A stretch of DNA of 55,890 nt from Bartonella gabonensis (lineage in GTDB: Bacteria > Pseudomonadota > Alphaproteobacteria > Rhizobiales > Rhizobiaceae): NCBI RefSeq assembly GCF_903679515.1, contig NZ_CAHOYM010000007.1:1772-57661 (forward strand), read 5' to 3'. This document shows positions 10,405 to 21,015 of this stretch, piece by piece (positions within the stretch are counted from its first letter, which is position 1; each line of letters starts with the position of its first letter). The notes beneath the pieces were generated by a model. The model was not told the origin of the DNA and did not search any database. It saw nothing but the letters and a program-made list of their open reading frames with translations. The position numbers were made by a program, and so were the translations under genes.

Positions 10405-11277
10405 TCAAGAGATAAGCATCCATTCTTCATCAAATTGATGACGAAACCATGTTATTTGCCTTTTTGCATATCTCCTCGTTTGTGTTTTCACAGCTTCCAG
10501 AGCATTTTCAAAGCTTCTATATCCATCCAAATAAGCCATAAATTCAGGTATACCAATCGCTTTCATCGCTGGTAACGAAGGGGAGAGCTTAAGTTTTTTC
10601 ATGGCCATCACCTCTTCTAAAGCACCTCTTTCAATCATAGAATCCAAACGTTTATGAATGCGTTCATAAAGCAGAGGACGTGGTCGCATCAGAAGAATTT
10701 TTTCAGCACAATTAGGCGCAATAAAAGGCGTTGTTTTTTGCGTCTGCCACCAACTGAGCTTCTCACCGGTTGCATCATAAACTTCCAAAGCACGGACAAT
10801 ACGCTGTCCATCTTGCGACGAAATTTTTTCAGCGACAACCGCATCAATCTGCCACAATTGGCGATAAAGACTTGCAACGCCTTCTTTATCAAGCAGCAAA
10901 CGCCATTTCTGCCGCACAACATCTGGAACATGAGGGATTTGCGAAATCCCCTCTAAAAGAGCACGAAAATAAAGTCCTGTTCCACCAACAAAAATAACTG
11001 ACCTCGATGTAAAAGTAACCAACAGCTTCTCAACATCACATAACCATTGCCCTACTGAATAATTCAAAGTAGGACTCACATGACCATAAAGATAATGGGG
11101 AACAACCGCGGTATCAGCCTCCTTGGGTCGTGCTGTTAAAATATTTAAAACGTCATAAACCTGCATTGAATCAGTGTTAATAATGAGAGCATTTCTTTCT
11201 TGAGCCATTTGTAAAGCAAGTTCTGATTTTCCACTCGCCGTGGGCCCTGCTATCAATGTAATTGTTCTCTGTGTCAT
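10405..11277 (-). CDS. miaA: tRNA dimethylallyltransferase
   Basis: MiaA transfers a dimethylallyl group from DMAPP to N6 of A37 in tRNAs that read UNN codons. The 290-residue product has the P-loop GPTASGKSELAL near residue 15, INTDSMQVYDVL (substrate-base recognition, DSxQ), the VGGTGLYFRALLEG segment, and TRRYAKRQITWFRHQ near the C-terminus, all hallmarks of the family. The ATG at 11277 (MTQRTITLIAGPTASGKS) is preceded by GGGAGG about 10 bases away. A TTG six codons earlier overlaps that ribosome-binding site. It lies directly upstream of ilvB, as in other Rhizobiales, but the ilvB promoter/attenuator separates the two. Confidence 0.96.
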   Translation of the reverse strand: MTQRTITLIAGPTASGKSELALQMAQERNALIINTDSMQVYDVLNILTARPKEADTAVVPHYLYGHVSPTLNYSVGQWLCDVEKLLVTFTSRSVIFVGGTGLYFRALLEGISQIPHVPDVVRQKWRLLLDKEGVASLYRQLWQIDAVVAEKISSQDGQRIVRALEVYDATGEKLSWWQTQKTTPFIAPNCAEKILLMRPRPLLYERIHKRLDSMIERGALEEVMAMKKLKLSPSLPAMKAIGIPEFMAYLDGYRSFENALEAVKTQTRRYAKRQITWFRHQFDEEWMLIS

Positions 11278-12117
11278 GAAGAGCAATCCTCCCAATCAGC
11301 AACTTATTACAACATGCATGGCTGTTCGCAAAGCCCCTGTATTTTTTCTCGATTATCATAAAGTAAAAACTTTAAACAAAAATACGAACAAGACTTCTCC
11401 TTAAGATAAAGAAACCCCTTATAAAAATAATACTAAGCTAAACCTATACAATCAAACAGATTTATTTTTTTCCTATAACAACAGCATATTGCTCTGACTT
11501 ATAATAAGAGCCTCTGAAACTTTCTTCTTCACGCTTTCTTTTTTATCATTATTTTTTCATTCATCGAAAAGAAAGATATCAATATATCACTAATTGATTG
11601 AAACCAATACGATTTTCTACGGAATAACTTTTTCAAACTGAAGAGAAAAAACATCCTCTACAGCACAAAAAATACAATCACAAACCGCTGAAAATCTCCC
11701 TAGATAAAATATTATTTATAATAGTTGAGCGTTTTGCAATTTGCATGCAAGACTCCAATATCATAAGATTTACTTATTTTACCCACTCTCTCATAAGGCA
11801 TGATATCAATACCATTCACCTGCACAATCCAAAGATATAAAAATCACCTTAAGAAAGATGGCAAATATCTCTCCTATACATTTCAAAGCAAAAGCTTTTG
11901 CAATATTGAAAACCAGCAAATACTATTCCAACTTACACTTTTATTCAGCGAAAAAATGGAAGAGTCCTATGGATTTTATGTTATACAATCCATACTCTCC
12001 ATCGTGAAACGGTTTTTTTAAATACTAAAGGTTACACGAGTAAGTTACCTAAATACCCATATATTAAGGCTAATAAAAAACAAAAAACGAATTCTTTAAA
12101 CATCAATTCATTAGGCA
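11278..12117. other. Long intergenic region between miaA and the protease gene
   Basis: About 840 bases with low coding density. In many Rhizobiales a serB gene is found near here, divergent from miaA. I could not recognise any serB remnant. A 73-codon plus-strand frame at 11800-12021 has no ribosome-binding site and no recognisable features, so it is not called. Confidence 0.5.
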
Positions 12118-13644
12118 TCAATCCATTGGGAACGTTACGAACCGTAACTCTCCATCTGGACGCGCTACAATAAATAGAGCATTTTTGCGTCCAGCTTCAC
12201 GTAATTTATGAAGACGTTTTTTAGCCTCATCAATTGTTGTAATAGCACTTTGATTGATATCAACAATCACTTCACCAACGCGAATACGCTTTTTATCCGC
12301 GGCGCTATTTTGTGCAACAGATGTCACCACGAGTCCTTGAAGTTTATCTGAAATTGAATAACGATGACGCAAATCCTCTGTCAATTCAGCTAACGTCATT
12401 CCCATCAATTGTAATGTCACGCTTTTCGGCAGATCATTATTTTTTTTATCATCAACTTCTTCTTCTGTATCTTCATTATCATCGGTCTCAATCAAACGTC
12501 CAAGCTTAACCTTTACGGTTTTTTCTTGCCCATTCCGTAAAATAGTAACATCCACAACTCTTCCTGCTGAACTCTCCGCAACCAAACGCGGCAAATCACG
12601 TGCACGCTTAATTTTGGAATTCCCAAAGGAAAGAATAATATCTCCAGTTTGCAACTGGCTATTATCAATATTATTTTTTTCCGTCTGTTCTATTTTACCA
12701 GCCACCAATGCTCCTACAGCATTGTCTAGTTTTAAACTTTTTGCAATATCCTCTGTTACCGGCTGAATACGAACAGCCAACCAACCACGCCTTATCTCTC
12801 CAAAATTACGTAACTGATTAATAACAGCAAGAGCCATATCCGATGGAATAGCAAACCCTATACCAATCGATCCGCCAGAAGGAGAAACTATTGCTGTATT
12901 AATGCCAATGACTTCACCCTTTCTATCAAATAACGGACCACCAGAATTGCCTCGATTAATCGCTGCATCTGTTTGAATAAAATTATCATAGGGACCAGCA
13001 TTAAGATCACGGTTACGGGCAGAAATAATACCAACCGTTACACTCCCACCAAAACCATAAGGATTACCAATAGCCATAACCCAGTCACCAATACGTGCTT
13101 TTTCTGAGTCACCAAAACGCACAGCTTTTAATTTTTTACTCCCCGCATCCACTTGAAGCAGCGCCAAATCCGTTTTGCTATCCTTGCCAAGGAGCTTTGC
13201 TTTGAGTTTTGTACCATCCGTAAAATTCACTTCAATATCATCAGAATCAACGATAACATGATAATTTGTAACAATAATCCCTTTTTGCGCATCAATTACA
13301 AAACCAGACCCCAAAGAACGCACCTTTTGAAATTGACTATTTTTTTGCCCCTCTTTGGGTGTAAAAAAATCATTAAAATATTCTTCCAGCAATGAATCTT
13401 TGGGAATAACGGGTACCGAAGTATTTTCATCCTGCTCTGTTCCTTCAACAGTCTGTGCCGTAGAAATATTCACAACAGTCTCTAAAAGCTCAGAAGCTAA
13501 ATCAGGAACAGAAAGCAATGTCTTGTTTGTCTCTGCGCCCCAAGACAAACGCATGGATCCTGAGAAAAACAAAATCACACAAAAAACAACTCTTGTGATA
13601 AAAGACTTCAAAAACGTATTTCTACTCACGACACTTCTATCCAT
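12118..13644 (-). CDS. degP: Periplasmic serine endoprotease of the DegP/HtrA (Do) family
   Basis: This envelope protease/chaperone degrades misfolded periplasmic proteins. The 508-residue precursor starts with a basic N-terminus and a hydrophobic signal segment (about residues 15-35, VVFCVILFFSGSMRLSWGA). The trypsin-like domain carries the triad His in TNYHVI, Asp in DSKTDLALLQ and Ser in RGNSGGPLF. Two PDZ domains follow, the first after RGWLAVRIQP and the second after an acidic linker (ETDDNEDTEEEVDDKK). An ATG at 13644 follows an AAAGG motif. It lies about 150 bases downstream of hflC, in the arrangement hflK-hflC-degP known from other alphaproteobacteria. The exact paralog (DegP, DegQ or MucD-like) cannot be settled here. 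Confidence 0.93.
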   Translation of the reverse strand: MDRSVVSRNTFLKSFITRVVFCVILFFSGSMRLSWGAETNKTLLSVPDLASELLETVVNISTAQTVEGTEQDENTSVPVIPKDSLLEEYFNDFFTPKEGQKNSQFQKVRSLGSGFVIDAQKGIIVTNYHVIVDSDDIEVNFTDGTKLKAKLLGKDSKTDLALLQVDAGSKKLKAVRFGDSEKARIGDWVMAIGNPYGFGGSVTVGIISARNRDLNAGPYDNFIQTDAAINRGNSGGPLFDRKGEVIGINTAIVSPSGGSIGIGFAIPSDMALAVINQLRNFGEIRRGWLAVRIQPVTEDIAKSLKLDNAVGALVAGKIEQTEKNNIDNSQLQTGDIILSFGNSKIKRARDLPRLVAESSAGRVVDVTILRNGQEKTVKVKLGRLIETDDNEDTEEEVDDKKNNDLPKSVTLQLMGMTLAELTEDLRHRYSISDKLQGLVVTSVAQNSAADKKRIRVGEVIVDINQSAITTIDEAKKRLHKLREAGRKNALFIVARPDGELRFVTFPMD

Positions 13645-13794
13645 GACATGCCTTTAAACCAAAGCTGCAAAGAGCCTTACTCAATATTTATTATGCAAAA
13701 TCAGTAAAGCTTAACATTCTCTGACATTCATCATAAAAACAAACAACTATAGAGCATACTTCTCATACGAGTATCCTCCCTACATTGTTACTTT

Positions 13795-14730
13795 CTATTC
13801 CCCACCGGACTTTGAATCAGTTTTACTCAAACTAGGACTCATTGTAGATGAAAGTTTTTTCTTTGCTTGCAAAGGATTGCGAAAATAAAAAAAGAAATCT
13901 TCATTTAGCGAAATGACCATCGGAACTCTCTCTAAATTCTTATACTGTTCCATCGCTAACCAAAAGTCGTAAAAAGATGGATTCGCTTCCCGCGCATTGA
14001 GTAAAATGCGAATATTTTCAGCCTGTCCTTCACCGCGCGTAATTTCAGCATCACGCTTTGCAGCCGCCACAATTTCCTCATATTCACGATTTGCCTCTGC
14101 GACAATACGATCTCGCTCTTGTTGACCGCGAGCTCGAATATTTTCCGCAACCGCTTCCCGCTCCGCAGCCATTTGCCGATAAACATCTTCTGAAACAGCA
14201 TCGGTTAAGTCGGTTTTTCGAATACGCACATCAACAATCCGAATACCCAGCGAACCTGCATCTATAGAAAATTGCCTTTGAACCTCCGCCATCATCGCAC
14301 CGCGTTCATCCGATAAAGCTGCTTTAAATTCTCGCTTACCATAAACAGCCCGCAAAGCGTCAATAAAGCGTGGTGCAAGATTCTCACGTGCTGCAATTTG
14401 CGGACGCCCTGAAGCAATACGCTGTAAAAACAATTTAGGATCCGTGATACGATAAATAAAGAACGCATCCACTTCATAATAAGCCCCTCCACGAACTTGC
14501 ACAGATTGCGTAGGAACATCGTAACGCAACAACCGATTATCCACCACAATCATCTTATCCACAAAAGGCATTTTCACATAAATTCCAGGATTAGATTCTA
14601 CCTTAACGATTTGTCCAAAACGCTTAATAGCGACTTGTTGACGAGGATAGACAACAAAAAATGACATCCATAAAACCATCAAAAAGAATGCTATAGCACT
14701 GCATATAAACAAGAAACGGGACTGCTGCAT
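13795..14730 (-). CDS. hflC: HflC, SPFH-domain regulator of FtsH protease
   Basis: HflC forms the large membrane-anchored HflKC cage that surrounds and modulates the FtsH protease. The 311-residue protein has one N-terminal transmembrane segment (FLFICSAIAFFLMVLWMSFFVV), then the SPFH/band-7 domain beginning YPRQQVAIKRFGQIVKVESNPGIYVKMPFVDK. A long charged helical region follows (AAEREAVAENIRARGQQERDRIVAEANREYEE). The start at 14730 has GGAGGT eight bases upstream. The gene begins two bases after the hflK stop, so the two are translationally linked. Confidence 0.95.
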   Translation of the reverse strand: MQQSRFLFICSAIAFFLMVLWMSFFVVYPRQQVAIKRFGQIVKVESNPGIYVKMPFVDKMIVVDNRLLRYDVPTQSVQVRGGAYYEVDAFFIYRITDPKLFLQRIASGRPQIAARENLAPRFIDALRAVYGKREFKAALSDERGAMMAEVQRQFSIDAGSLGIRIVDVRIRKTDLTDAVSEDVYRQMAAEREAVAENIRARGQQERDRIVAEANREYEEIVAAAKRDAEITRGEGQAENIRILLNAREANPSFYDFWLAMEQYKNLERVPMVISLNEDFFFYFRNPLQAKKKLSSTMSPSLSKTDSKSGGE

Positions 14731-14732
14731 AA

Positions 14733-15878
14733 TTAGCGACCTCCAGAAATACGAGCATCCAAAAGCGACGTAGAACGCGCCGATGTTTTCTTCGCGTTTT
14801 CCGATGAATTGCTCCGCAGCAATTCATTCAAAGGAAGATAAGGCACCGCAGAAGAATTAATTTGATCGAGAATTAGTTTATTTGGTGAAGAAAAAATATG
14901 CCCCATCGTCTCCATATAAAGACGATAACGCGCAACCTCTGGTGAAATTGCAGCCTCACGAGCTATAGCCTGAAAACGTTCAGCACGCCCTGTTGCCTCT
15001 TCAACCATCTGTGCTTTTTCACCTTTTGCGATCTCCCGTGTCCGTGAAGCTTCACCATTTGCCAAACCAATCTTCGTAAAACGCACACGATTTCCTTCTT
15101 CAATCATTCTTCCACGTTCTTGCTCAGCCTGCTGAACAGAATTAAACGCTGCAGCAACTTTGGTAGGAGGAGCAGCTTCACTGATCGATACACGACTTAT
15201 TTCGACCCCGAGTTGATACTTATCTACAGTCAACTGGGTAATCTTTCTCACATCGTTAGCAACGTCTTCTTTTTTATCGCGTAAAACATCATCAACAGGT
15301 CTTGAGCCAATAACCTCTCGCATTGCACTTTCAGCAACTTGGCGAACAGTTCCTTCTTGATCATTCACATTGAATAAAAATTGTCCTGGATGTGAAATGC
15401 GATAGTAAACAGAAAAATTGACATTCACAATATTTTGATCACTCGACAGCATCAAACCTTCACTTTGTTGTCCCTGTCCAGGCTTTCCACCAATTGCAAT
15501 TGTTTTTTCCGTTAAAGGAACTTTCATATAAGTCTCAATTGGCCAAAAATGAAAATGCAAACCATCACCGATAATTTCTTCTTTAGGCACACCAAAACGC
15601 AATTCCACAGCTTGCTCATTTTGTTGAACAATATAAAGTGACTGATAGAGCAAAAAACACACAGCAAGCAGAAGGAATAAAACAAAAACTCCCCCTCGAC
15701 TAAATTGTTTAAACTGATCCTGTCCTTTACGCAAAATATCATCAAGATTGGGGCCATTTCCGCCACCATGATTGCCACCAGAACCAAAAATATTCTTAGC
15801 TGATGTCTTTTTTTCACCACTATTCTTATTTTTATCGCCACTCCACGGGCCACCACCATTTTGATTTGTCCAGGGCAT
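14733..15878 (-). CDS. hflK: HflK, SPFH-domain partner of HflC
   Basis: HflK is the larger subunit of the HflKC complex. Its 381 residues begin with a Gly/Asn-rich cytoplasmic tail (MPWTNQNGGGPWSGDKNKNSG, GSGGNHGGGNGPNLDDIL) typical of HflK. A single TM segment follows (GGVFVLFLLLAVCFLLYQSLYIV), then the band-7 domain (QQNEQAVELRFGVPKEEIIGDGLHFHFWPIE) and a long helix rich in Glu/Arg. The ATG at 15878, with AGAGGT upstream, is preferred to the GTG at 15893 because that GTG overlaps the ribosome-binding site. It is first in the hflK-hflC-degP group and follows folA by a 120-base gap that probably holds its own promoter. Confidence 0.95.
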   Translation of the reverse strand: MPWTNQNGGGPWSGDKNKNSGEKKTSAKNIFGSGGNHGGGNGPNLDDILRKGQDQFKQFSRGGVFVLFLLLAVCFLLYQSLYIVQQNEQAVELRFGVPKEEIIGDGLHFHFWPIETYMKVPLTEKTIAIGGKPGQGQQSEGLMLSSDQNIVNVNFSVYYRISHPGQFLFNVNDQEGTVRQVAESAMREVIGSRPVDDVLRDKKEDVANDVRKITQLTVDKYQLGVEISRVSISEAAPPTKVAAAFNSVQQAEQERGRMIEEGNRVRFTKIGLANGEASRTREIAKGEKAQMVEEATGRAERFQAIAREAAISPEVARYRLYMETMGHIFSSPNKLILDQINSSAVPYLPLNELLRSNSSENAKKTSARSTSLLDARISGGR

Positions 15879-15998
15879 TATAACCTCTTTCACTGACTAC
15901 CATTCATTCAAATACCAACCCTTCACTTAAAGCTTATAGGATTCTTCTTATCTCAATTACGCAACTGATAAACCTTTTCCACTTCATATTACAAAAAA

Positions 15999-16508
15999 TT
16001 ATTTCCGCTCATAAACAACAAAACGTGTTGGATGGCTATCTTTATCCCCTTTTGGAATATCTTGTGTTTGCACAATAGTCCACTTTTCTTTATCAAAAAT
16101 AGGAAAAAAACTATCACCTTCTATAGAAGCCAAAACTTCTGTAAGGAATATTTTATCAGCAAAACTAAACCCTTGTTGAAAAATTTCACCCCCACCAATA
16201 ATAAAAATCTCCTCGACATCATTTTGAGAAGCAACACGTATTGCAAGAGAACAAGCCTGCGATAAAGAGTGCGCAACAACACCCCCTTCAGCGCTGAAAG
16301 TACAATCGCGCGTAATAACGATATTTGTACGCCCTGGTAAAGGCTTTTTAAGAGAATCCCAAGTCTTTCTTCCCATAATAACAGGCTTACCGAAAGTCAA
16401 AGCTTTAAAACGTTGCAAATCTGTCGATAAATGCCAAGGCATTGCACCTTTACAACCGATAACGCTATTTTCTGCAACAGCAGCAATTAAACAAATAGAA
16501 ATCGTCAT
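15999..16508 (-). CDS. folA: Dihydrofolate reductase
   Basis: DHFR reduces dihydrofolate to tetrahydrofolate with NADPH and is the target of trimethoprim. The 169-residue product has the family landmarks: [33 protein letters not shown] (Met20-loop region with the PW motif and the active-site Asp), [28 protein letters not shown], and [13 protein letters not shown]. The start codon overlaps the thyA stop by four bases (ATGA), a classic thyA-folA translational coupling. This pairs regeneration of tetrahydrofolate with the thymidylate synthase step that oxidises it. Confidence 0.97.
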   Translation of the reverse strand: MTISICLIAAVAENSVIGCKGAMPWHLSTDLQRFKALTFGKPVIMGRKTWDSLKKPLPGRTNIVITRDCTFSAEGGVVAHSLSQACSLAIRVASQNDVEEIFIIGGGEIFQQGFSFADKIFLTEVLASIEGDSFFPIFDKEKWTIVQTQDIPKGDKDSHPTRFVVYERK

Positions 16509-17299
16509 ATTGCTACCGGCGCTTTAATATGGGGGTGTGCTTCATAATTGAGCAATTCAAAATCCTCAAATTTAAAAGAAAAAAGATCTGTTACCGCTGG
16601 ATTTATACGCATATATGGCAAAGCATTTGGAATACGAGACAATTGATATTTTGTCTGTTCAAAATGATTAGAATAAAGATGAGCATCCCCCAGCGTATGA
16701 ATAAAATCACCCACCTTAAGCCCACTCACCTGCGCGATCATCATCGTTAACAATGCATAGGATGCAATATTAAATGGAACACCTAAGAAAATATCTGCTG
16801 AACGTTGATAAAGTTGGCAAGATAACTTACCATCAGCAACGTAAAACTGAAAAAAACAATGACAAGGTGGGAGAGCCATCTCTTCTATCAATGCGGGGTT
16901 CCATGCTGAGACAATGAGACGACGAGAATGAGGTGTCTCCTTAATCATAGTCAACAGATTACTGATTTGATCAATATGCCGCCCATCAGGCGCTGGCCAA
17001 GAACGCCACTGATAACCATAGATAGGACCAAGGTCCCCATTTTTATCAGCCCATTCATCCCAAATTGATACACCACGTTCTTTTAACCATGCGATATTCG
17101 TACCGCCTTTAAGAAACCACAAAAGCTCATAGATAATCGAACGTAAGTGCAATTTTTTCGTTGTCAACAACGGGAATCCAGCCTGTAAATCAAACCGCAT
17201 TTGATAACCAAAAACCGACCGCGTGCCAACACCGGTTCGGTCAGCGCGATCAACGCCATGTTCTAAAACATGAGATAAAAGATCAAGATAGGTTTTCAT
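16505..17299 (-). CDS. thyA: Thymidylate synthase
   Basis: ThyA methylates dUMP to dTMP with methylenetetrahydrofolate. At 264 residues it has the E. coli-type length. [19 protein letters not shown] near the N-terminus binds phosphate, the catalytic Cys lies in [13 protein letters not shown], and [19 protein letters not shown] and [12 protein letters not shown] complete the signature. The start at 17299 is poorly matched to a Shine-Dalgarno, but the N-terminus [15 protein letters not shown] fits the family. It is the first gene of the thyA-folA pair and is transcribed divergently from kgtP. Confidence 0.97.
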   Translation of the reverse strand: MKTYLDLLSHVLEHGVDRADRTGVGTRSVFGYQMRFDLQAGFPLLTTKKLHLRSIIYELLWFLKGGTNIAWLKERGVSIWDEWADKNGDLGPIYGYQWRSWPAPDGRHIDQISNLLTMIKETPHSRRLIVSAWNPALIEEMALPPCHCFFQFYVADGKLSCQLYQRSADIFLGVPFNIASYALLTMMIAQVSGLKVGDFIHTLGDAHLYSNHFEQTKYQLSRIPNALPYMRINPAVTDLFSFKFEDFELLNYEAHPHIKAPVAI

Positions 17300-17519
17300 A
17301 TGGATATTATGACCGATTCTATTAATTATAGAAAATAGAAACTGTAAATATTGATAAAAATATAATTTAAATTTCTCTCCTCCAACGATCTTGCACAGGA
17401 AATAACCATGATTTGATTAAGTTTTTGACGCAAAAGATAAAATACTGTAGACAGGTTTTAGGGAAATAAATACAGGGGTAATAAATCAACAAACGCGAAC
17501 AATTAAAGGGATAGACTTC

Positions 17520-18827
17520 ATGGAGAATGAAACAACTCTAGCACCGCATGATACAAGAAAACGTATCCTTGCTATAGTATCCAGTGCATCAGGTAATCTA
17601 GTGGAATGGTACGACTTTTATGTTTATTCTTTTACATCGATTTACTTTGCATCACAATTTTTTCCTTCAGATGGTAATGTCGTCGCGCAACTTTTAAAAG
17701 CCGCAGGTGTCTTTGCTATTGGTTTTCTTATGCGCCCAATTGGTGGATGGCTCTTTGGATACATTGCCGACCGTTATGGACGCAAACGCTCCATGCTTAT
17801 TTCTGTTTTTATGATGTGTGGTGGTTCATTCTTTATTGCTCTACTTCCTACCTATGAAACGATTGGAATGACTGCAGCAGTTCTTCTACTTTTACTTCGA
17901 ATGCTCCAAGGACTTTCTGTTGGTGGTGAATATGGCACTACAGCAACTTATATGAGTGAAGTTGCTCTCAAAAATCGCCGTGGATTCTTTAGCTCTTTCC
18001 AATACGCAACACTCATTGGAGGGCAACTTTTAGCCAGCCTTGTTATATTCATTCTAGCGCTTTATCTTAATGAAGATCAGTTAAAAGCATGGGGATGGCG
18101 TATTCCTTTTGCGATTGGTGGATTTGGAGCAATTGTTGCAATTTATTTGCGTCGTTCGCTTCATGAGACAACCACAAAAGAAAGTCGCTCTCAAAAACAG
18201 GCTGGTAGCCTTAAGGAACTTTTCTGTACTCACAGGAAGGCTTTCTTTCTCGTTATAGGCTTTACAGCAGGAGGATCGCTCACATTTTATACATACACCA
18301 CTTATATGCAAAAATATCTGATCACAACCACCGGATTTGATAAACACACAGCCACAACTATAATGACGGCTGCACTCTTTGTTTTCATGTTACTTCAACC
18401 TGCGTTTGGCTTTCTAGCTGATAAAATTGGCACAAAAGCTTCACTCCTTATTTGGAGCGCTTTATCTATTATCTTTACGATTCCTGGACTTAGAATGATT
18501 GCTAATACGAATGATGTGTGGACTGCACTATGCATCATTATCGGAATGCTATGCATTATGAGCTTTTATACGTCCATTTCTGGTATTGTAAAAGCGGAAA
18601 TGTTTCCTGCTTCCGTGCGCGCAATGGGCGTGGGGCTCTCTTATGCTATTGCTAATGCGATTTTTGGAGGATCAGCCGAAGCTGTTGCACTTGGATTAAA
18701 AGATTATGGATATGAATCACTCTTCTATTTTTATATAACCGGCATGATGATCATTGCATTTATCGCAGCTATCTTGCTGCCAGATGCTCGGAAAAAGGGA
18801 TATCTTCAAGGTGATGGTATCCATTAA
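17520..18827 (+). CDS. kgtP: 2-Oxoglutarate/H+ permease (KgtP-type, MHS family of MFS)
   Basis: This is an inner-membrane proton symporter of 435 residues with 12 predicted TM segments. From memory of the family it matches E. coli KgtP along almost its whole length: [53 protein letters not shown] (MFS motif A), [19 protein letters not shown] (the MHS signature), [13 protein letters not shown] and [36 protein letters not shown]. The substrate is therefore probably 2-oxoglutarate, although the MHS family also includes other dicarboxylate and osmolyte carriers. It stands alone, divergent from thyA, ends in a strong hairpin, and is followed 0.8 kb later by a decayed copy. Confidence 0.9.
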   Translation: MENETTLAPHDTRKRILAIVSSASGNLVEWYDFYVYSFTSIYFASQFFPSDGNVVAQLLKAAGVFAIGFLMRPIGGWLFGYIADRYGRKRSMLISVFMMCGGSFFIALLPTYETIGMTAAVLLLLLRMLQGLSVGGEYGTTATYMSEVALKNRRGFFSSFQYATLIGGQLLASLVIFILALYLNEDQLKAWGWRIPFAIGGFGAIVAIYLRRSLHETTTKESRSQKQAGSLKELFCTHRKAFFLVIGFTAGGSLTFYTYTTYMQKYLITTTGFDKHTATTIMTAALFVFMLLQPAFGFLADKIGTKASLLIWSALSIIFTIPGLRMIANTNDVWTALCIIIGMLCIMSFYTSISGIVKAEMFPASVRAMGVGLSYAIANAIFGGSAEAVALGLKDYGYESLFYFYITGMMIIAFIAAILLPDARKKGYLQGDGIH

Positions 18828-18846
18828 AAACTTTTCTATACGAAAT

Positions 18847-18869
18847 CAAAAGCCCTTAAAGGGCTTTTG
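18847..18869 (+). terminator. Hairpin after kgtP
   Basis: A perfect inverted repeat, CAAAAGCCCT-tta-AGGGCTTTTG, lies 20 bases after the stop codon. The T tract lies inside the 3' arm, so the structure can serve either strand. Confidence 0.75.
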
Positions 18870-19644
18870 ATTGTGGAAATCATATAAATTCAATATTTCT
18901 AATTTTTATATAGATCCATCTCTCTTACTATAATTGGTATAATATACTTTCTTGAATATAAACTGTGGGAGCTGAACTTTTTCACCATATTATTATGTTC
19001 TTTTTCTTCTACTCAATTCAGTTTATTTAAGATCAAATTCTATTGAAAATAACTTCTTTTCATAACAAGATTTACATTTACCCCATTTTGAAAAAATCTT
19101 TTTTGCAACAGTATAAGCATCAAAAATAAACAACGACAACACTCTCAGCTATCAATGCGTGGATTTCAAATGATGACAACATTGAAGCGCATAGCAAACA
19201 GCCCCCAAAAAAACAAAAAAATTGTTTCATCTAATAAAAGCATTACAAATCAATGTGTTTAAATATTGCAAATTTGTATATGAGAACAAGCAACAATATA
19301 CTCAACAATGACCATTTTATATAAAAACAGCAATTATATAAGCTTAGAAGTAATCTACTCTATAGACCTTGATATTGAGTACTTCATAATGAAAAAAAGA
19401 TTATTTATTGCATCATATAAAATTTGTTACCTCTAAATAAATTACAAAATCAAAAGACATACCAATATTATAGGATTATAGTTTTCTGCCTTACGACATA
19501 CATAAAGGCTTTTTAAAAACAGGAAAATATAATTTCAGTAAACCTTCTCTAATAGTTTCCATAAAAAATAACGATTAGAGAATTGAATTTTGATAATAAA
19601 AACCGTAATCAACTCTAAATAATAAATCTAAAAGGGGAAAATTC
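18870..19644. other. Intergenic region between kgtP and its decayed copy
   Basis: About 775 bases of very AT-rich DNA with no coding frame and no recognised RNA. It presumably contains the former promoter of the second copy. A Shine-Dalgarno AAAGGGGA precedes that copy's ATG. Confidence 0.5.
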
Positions 19645-20946
19645 ATGAAAAGTGCAACCACTTTAGAACCACACGATACAAGAAAACGTATCTTTGCCAT
19701 CATATCTAGTGCATCAGGGAATCTCGTAGAATGGTATGATTTTTACGCCTACTCATTTACGTCAATTTATTTTGCTTCGCAATTTTTTCCCTCAGATGAT
19801 GATACGGTTACACAACTATTAAAAACCGCTGGGATTTTTTTATTGGCTTTCTTAGCGCCCAATTAGTGCATGGCTATGGATACATTGTCGACCGTTATGG
19901 ACGCAAACGCTCCATGCTTATTTCTGTTTTTATGATGTGTGGTGGCTCATTCCTCATCGCCATACTTCCCACCTACGAAACTTTGGGAATAACAGCAGCA
20001 TTCCTTCTCCTATTAGTCCGTATGTTTCAAGGACTTTCGATTGACGGTGAATATGGTACAGCAGCCACTGATATGAGTGAAGTAACGCCTAAAAATCATC
20101 GTGGCTCTTTGCTTCTTTTCAATATGCAACAACGATCTCAGGTCAACTTCTCGCCAGTTTTACTATATTTATTTTAGCAATTTATCTCACTGAAGATCAG
20201 TTAAAAGCATGAGGCTGGCGTATTCCTTTTGTGATTGGTGGTTTTGGAGCAATAATTGCAATTTACCTGCGAAGCTTACTTCATGAAACAACAACCCTCA
20301 AAGGCCGCTCTGAACAACACGCCGGTAGTCTTAAAGAACTTTTTCGCAAACATAAAAAGCATTCTTTTTGGTTGTTGGCTTCACAGCTGGCGGATCACTC
20401 ACATTTTATACCTATACCACTTATATACAAAAATATCTGATCACAACCACTGGCTTTGATAAGCAAACAGCAACAACGATCATGACTGCCGCCCTCTTTA
20501 TTTTTGTGTTATTCTAGCCCCTTTTAGGGGCCCTAGCCGATAAAATTGGTGCAAGAGCTTCACTCATTATTTGGAGTGTCTTATCTATTATCTGCACCAT
20601 TCCTGTTCTTAAAATGATTGGGAATGCCCATAATGCATGGAGTACACTCTTCATCATTATTGGAATGCTCTGTATTATGAGTTTTTATACATCCATCGCG
20701 GATATCATAAAAGCAGAATTGTTCCCTGCTTCAATCCGAGCAATTTGTGTTGGATTTTCCCTTGCCATTGGCAATGCACTGTTTGGTGGTTCTGCTGAAT
20801 ATGTAGCGCTTGGATTTAAAAATATGGGATACGAATCTGTTTTCTTCTTTTACATCATTGGGATGATGATCATTGCCCTCATCTCTATTCTCCTGATGCC
20901 AGACATCAATAAAGGCGGATATCTCGATAAAGACGAACTTCATTAA
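19645..20946 (+). pseudogene. Second kgtP copy, decayed
   Basis: This paralog of the gene at 17520 can be aligned end to end by eye, and its start and end are preserved ([19 protein letters not shown]... to DINKGGYLDKDELH). It is broken by a small deletion/frameshift near 19840-19870 in the [10 protein letters not shown] segment, a frameshift near 20105, TGA at 20210-20212 (TGG Trp in the intact copy), a frameshift near 20350, and TAG at 20515-20517 (CAA Gln in the intact copy). Several conserved residues have also changed, for example GLSIDGEYG for GLSVGGEYG and ATDMSEV for ATYMSEV. With so many lesions it cannot encode a transporter. It has its own terminator hairpin. Confidence 0.93.
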
Positions 20947-20963
20947 ACTTATTTACCAGATAA

Positions 20964-20987
20964 AAAAGCCCAATTTCTTGGGCTTTT
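20964..20987 (+). terminator. Hairpin after the decayed kgtP copy
   Basis: A 10-bp perfect stem, AAAAGCCCAA-tttc-TTGGGCTTTT, lies 17 bases after the stop and resembles the hairpin after the intact kgtP. It also lies 28 bases beyond the end of the convergent DUF2853 gene and could terminate both. Confidence 0.75.
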
Positions 20988-21015
20988 CTTATCATTATCA
21001 CAAATTTAATATTGT

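Noticed and set aside
11800-12021. 73-codon plus-strand frame in the miaA-degP gap
   Set aside because: No ribosome-binding site, no recognisable motif, and a composition like the surrounding AT-rich DNA.
17427-17455. TTGACG/TAGACA pair before kgtP as a promoter
   Set aside because: The spacer is right, but the -10 box matches the consensus at only three positions, too weak to list.
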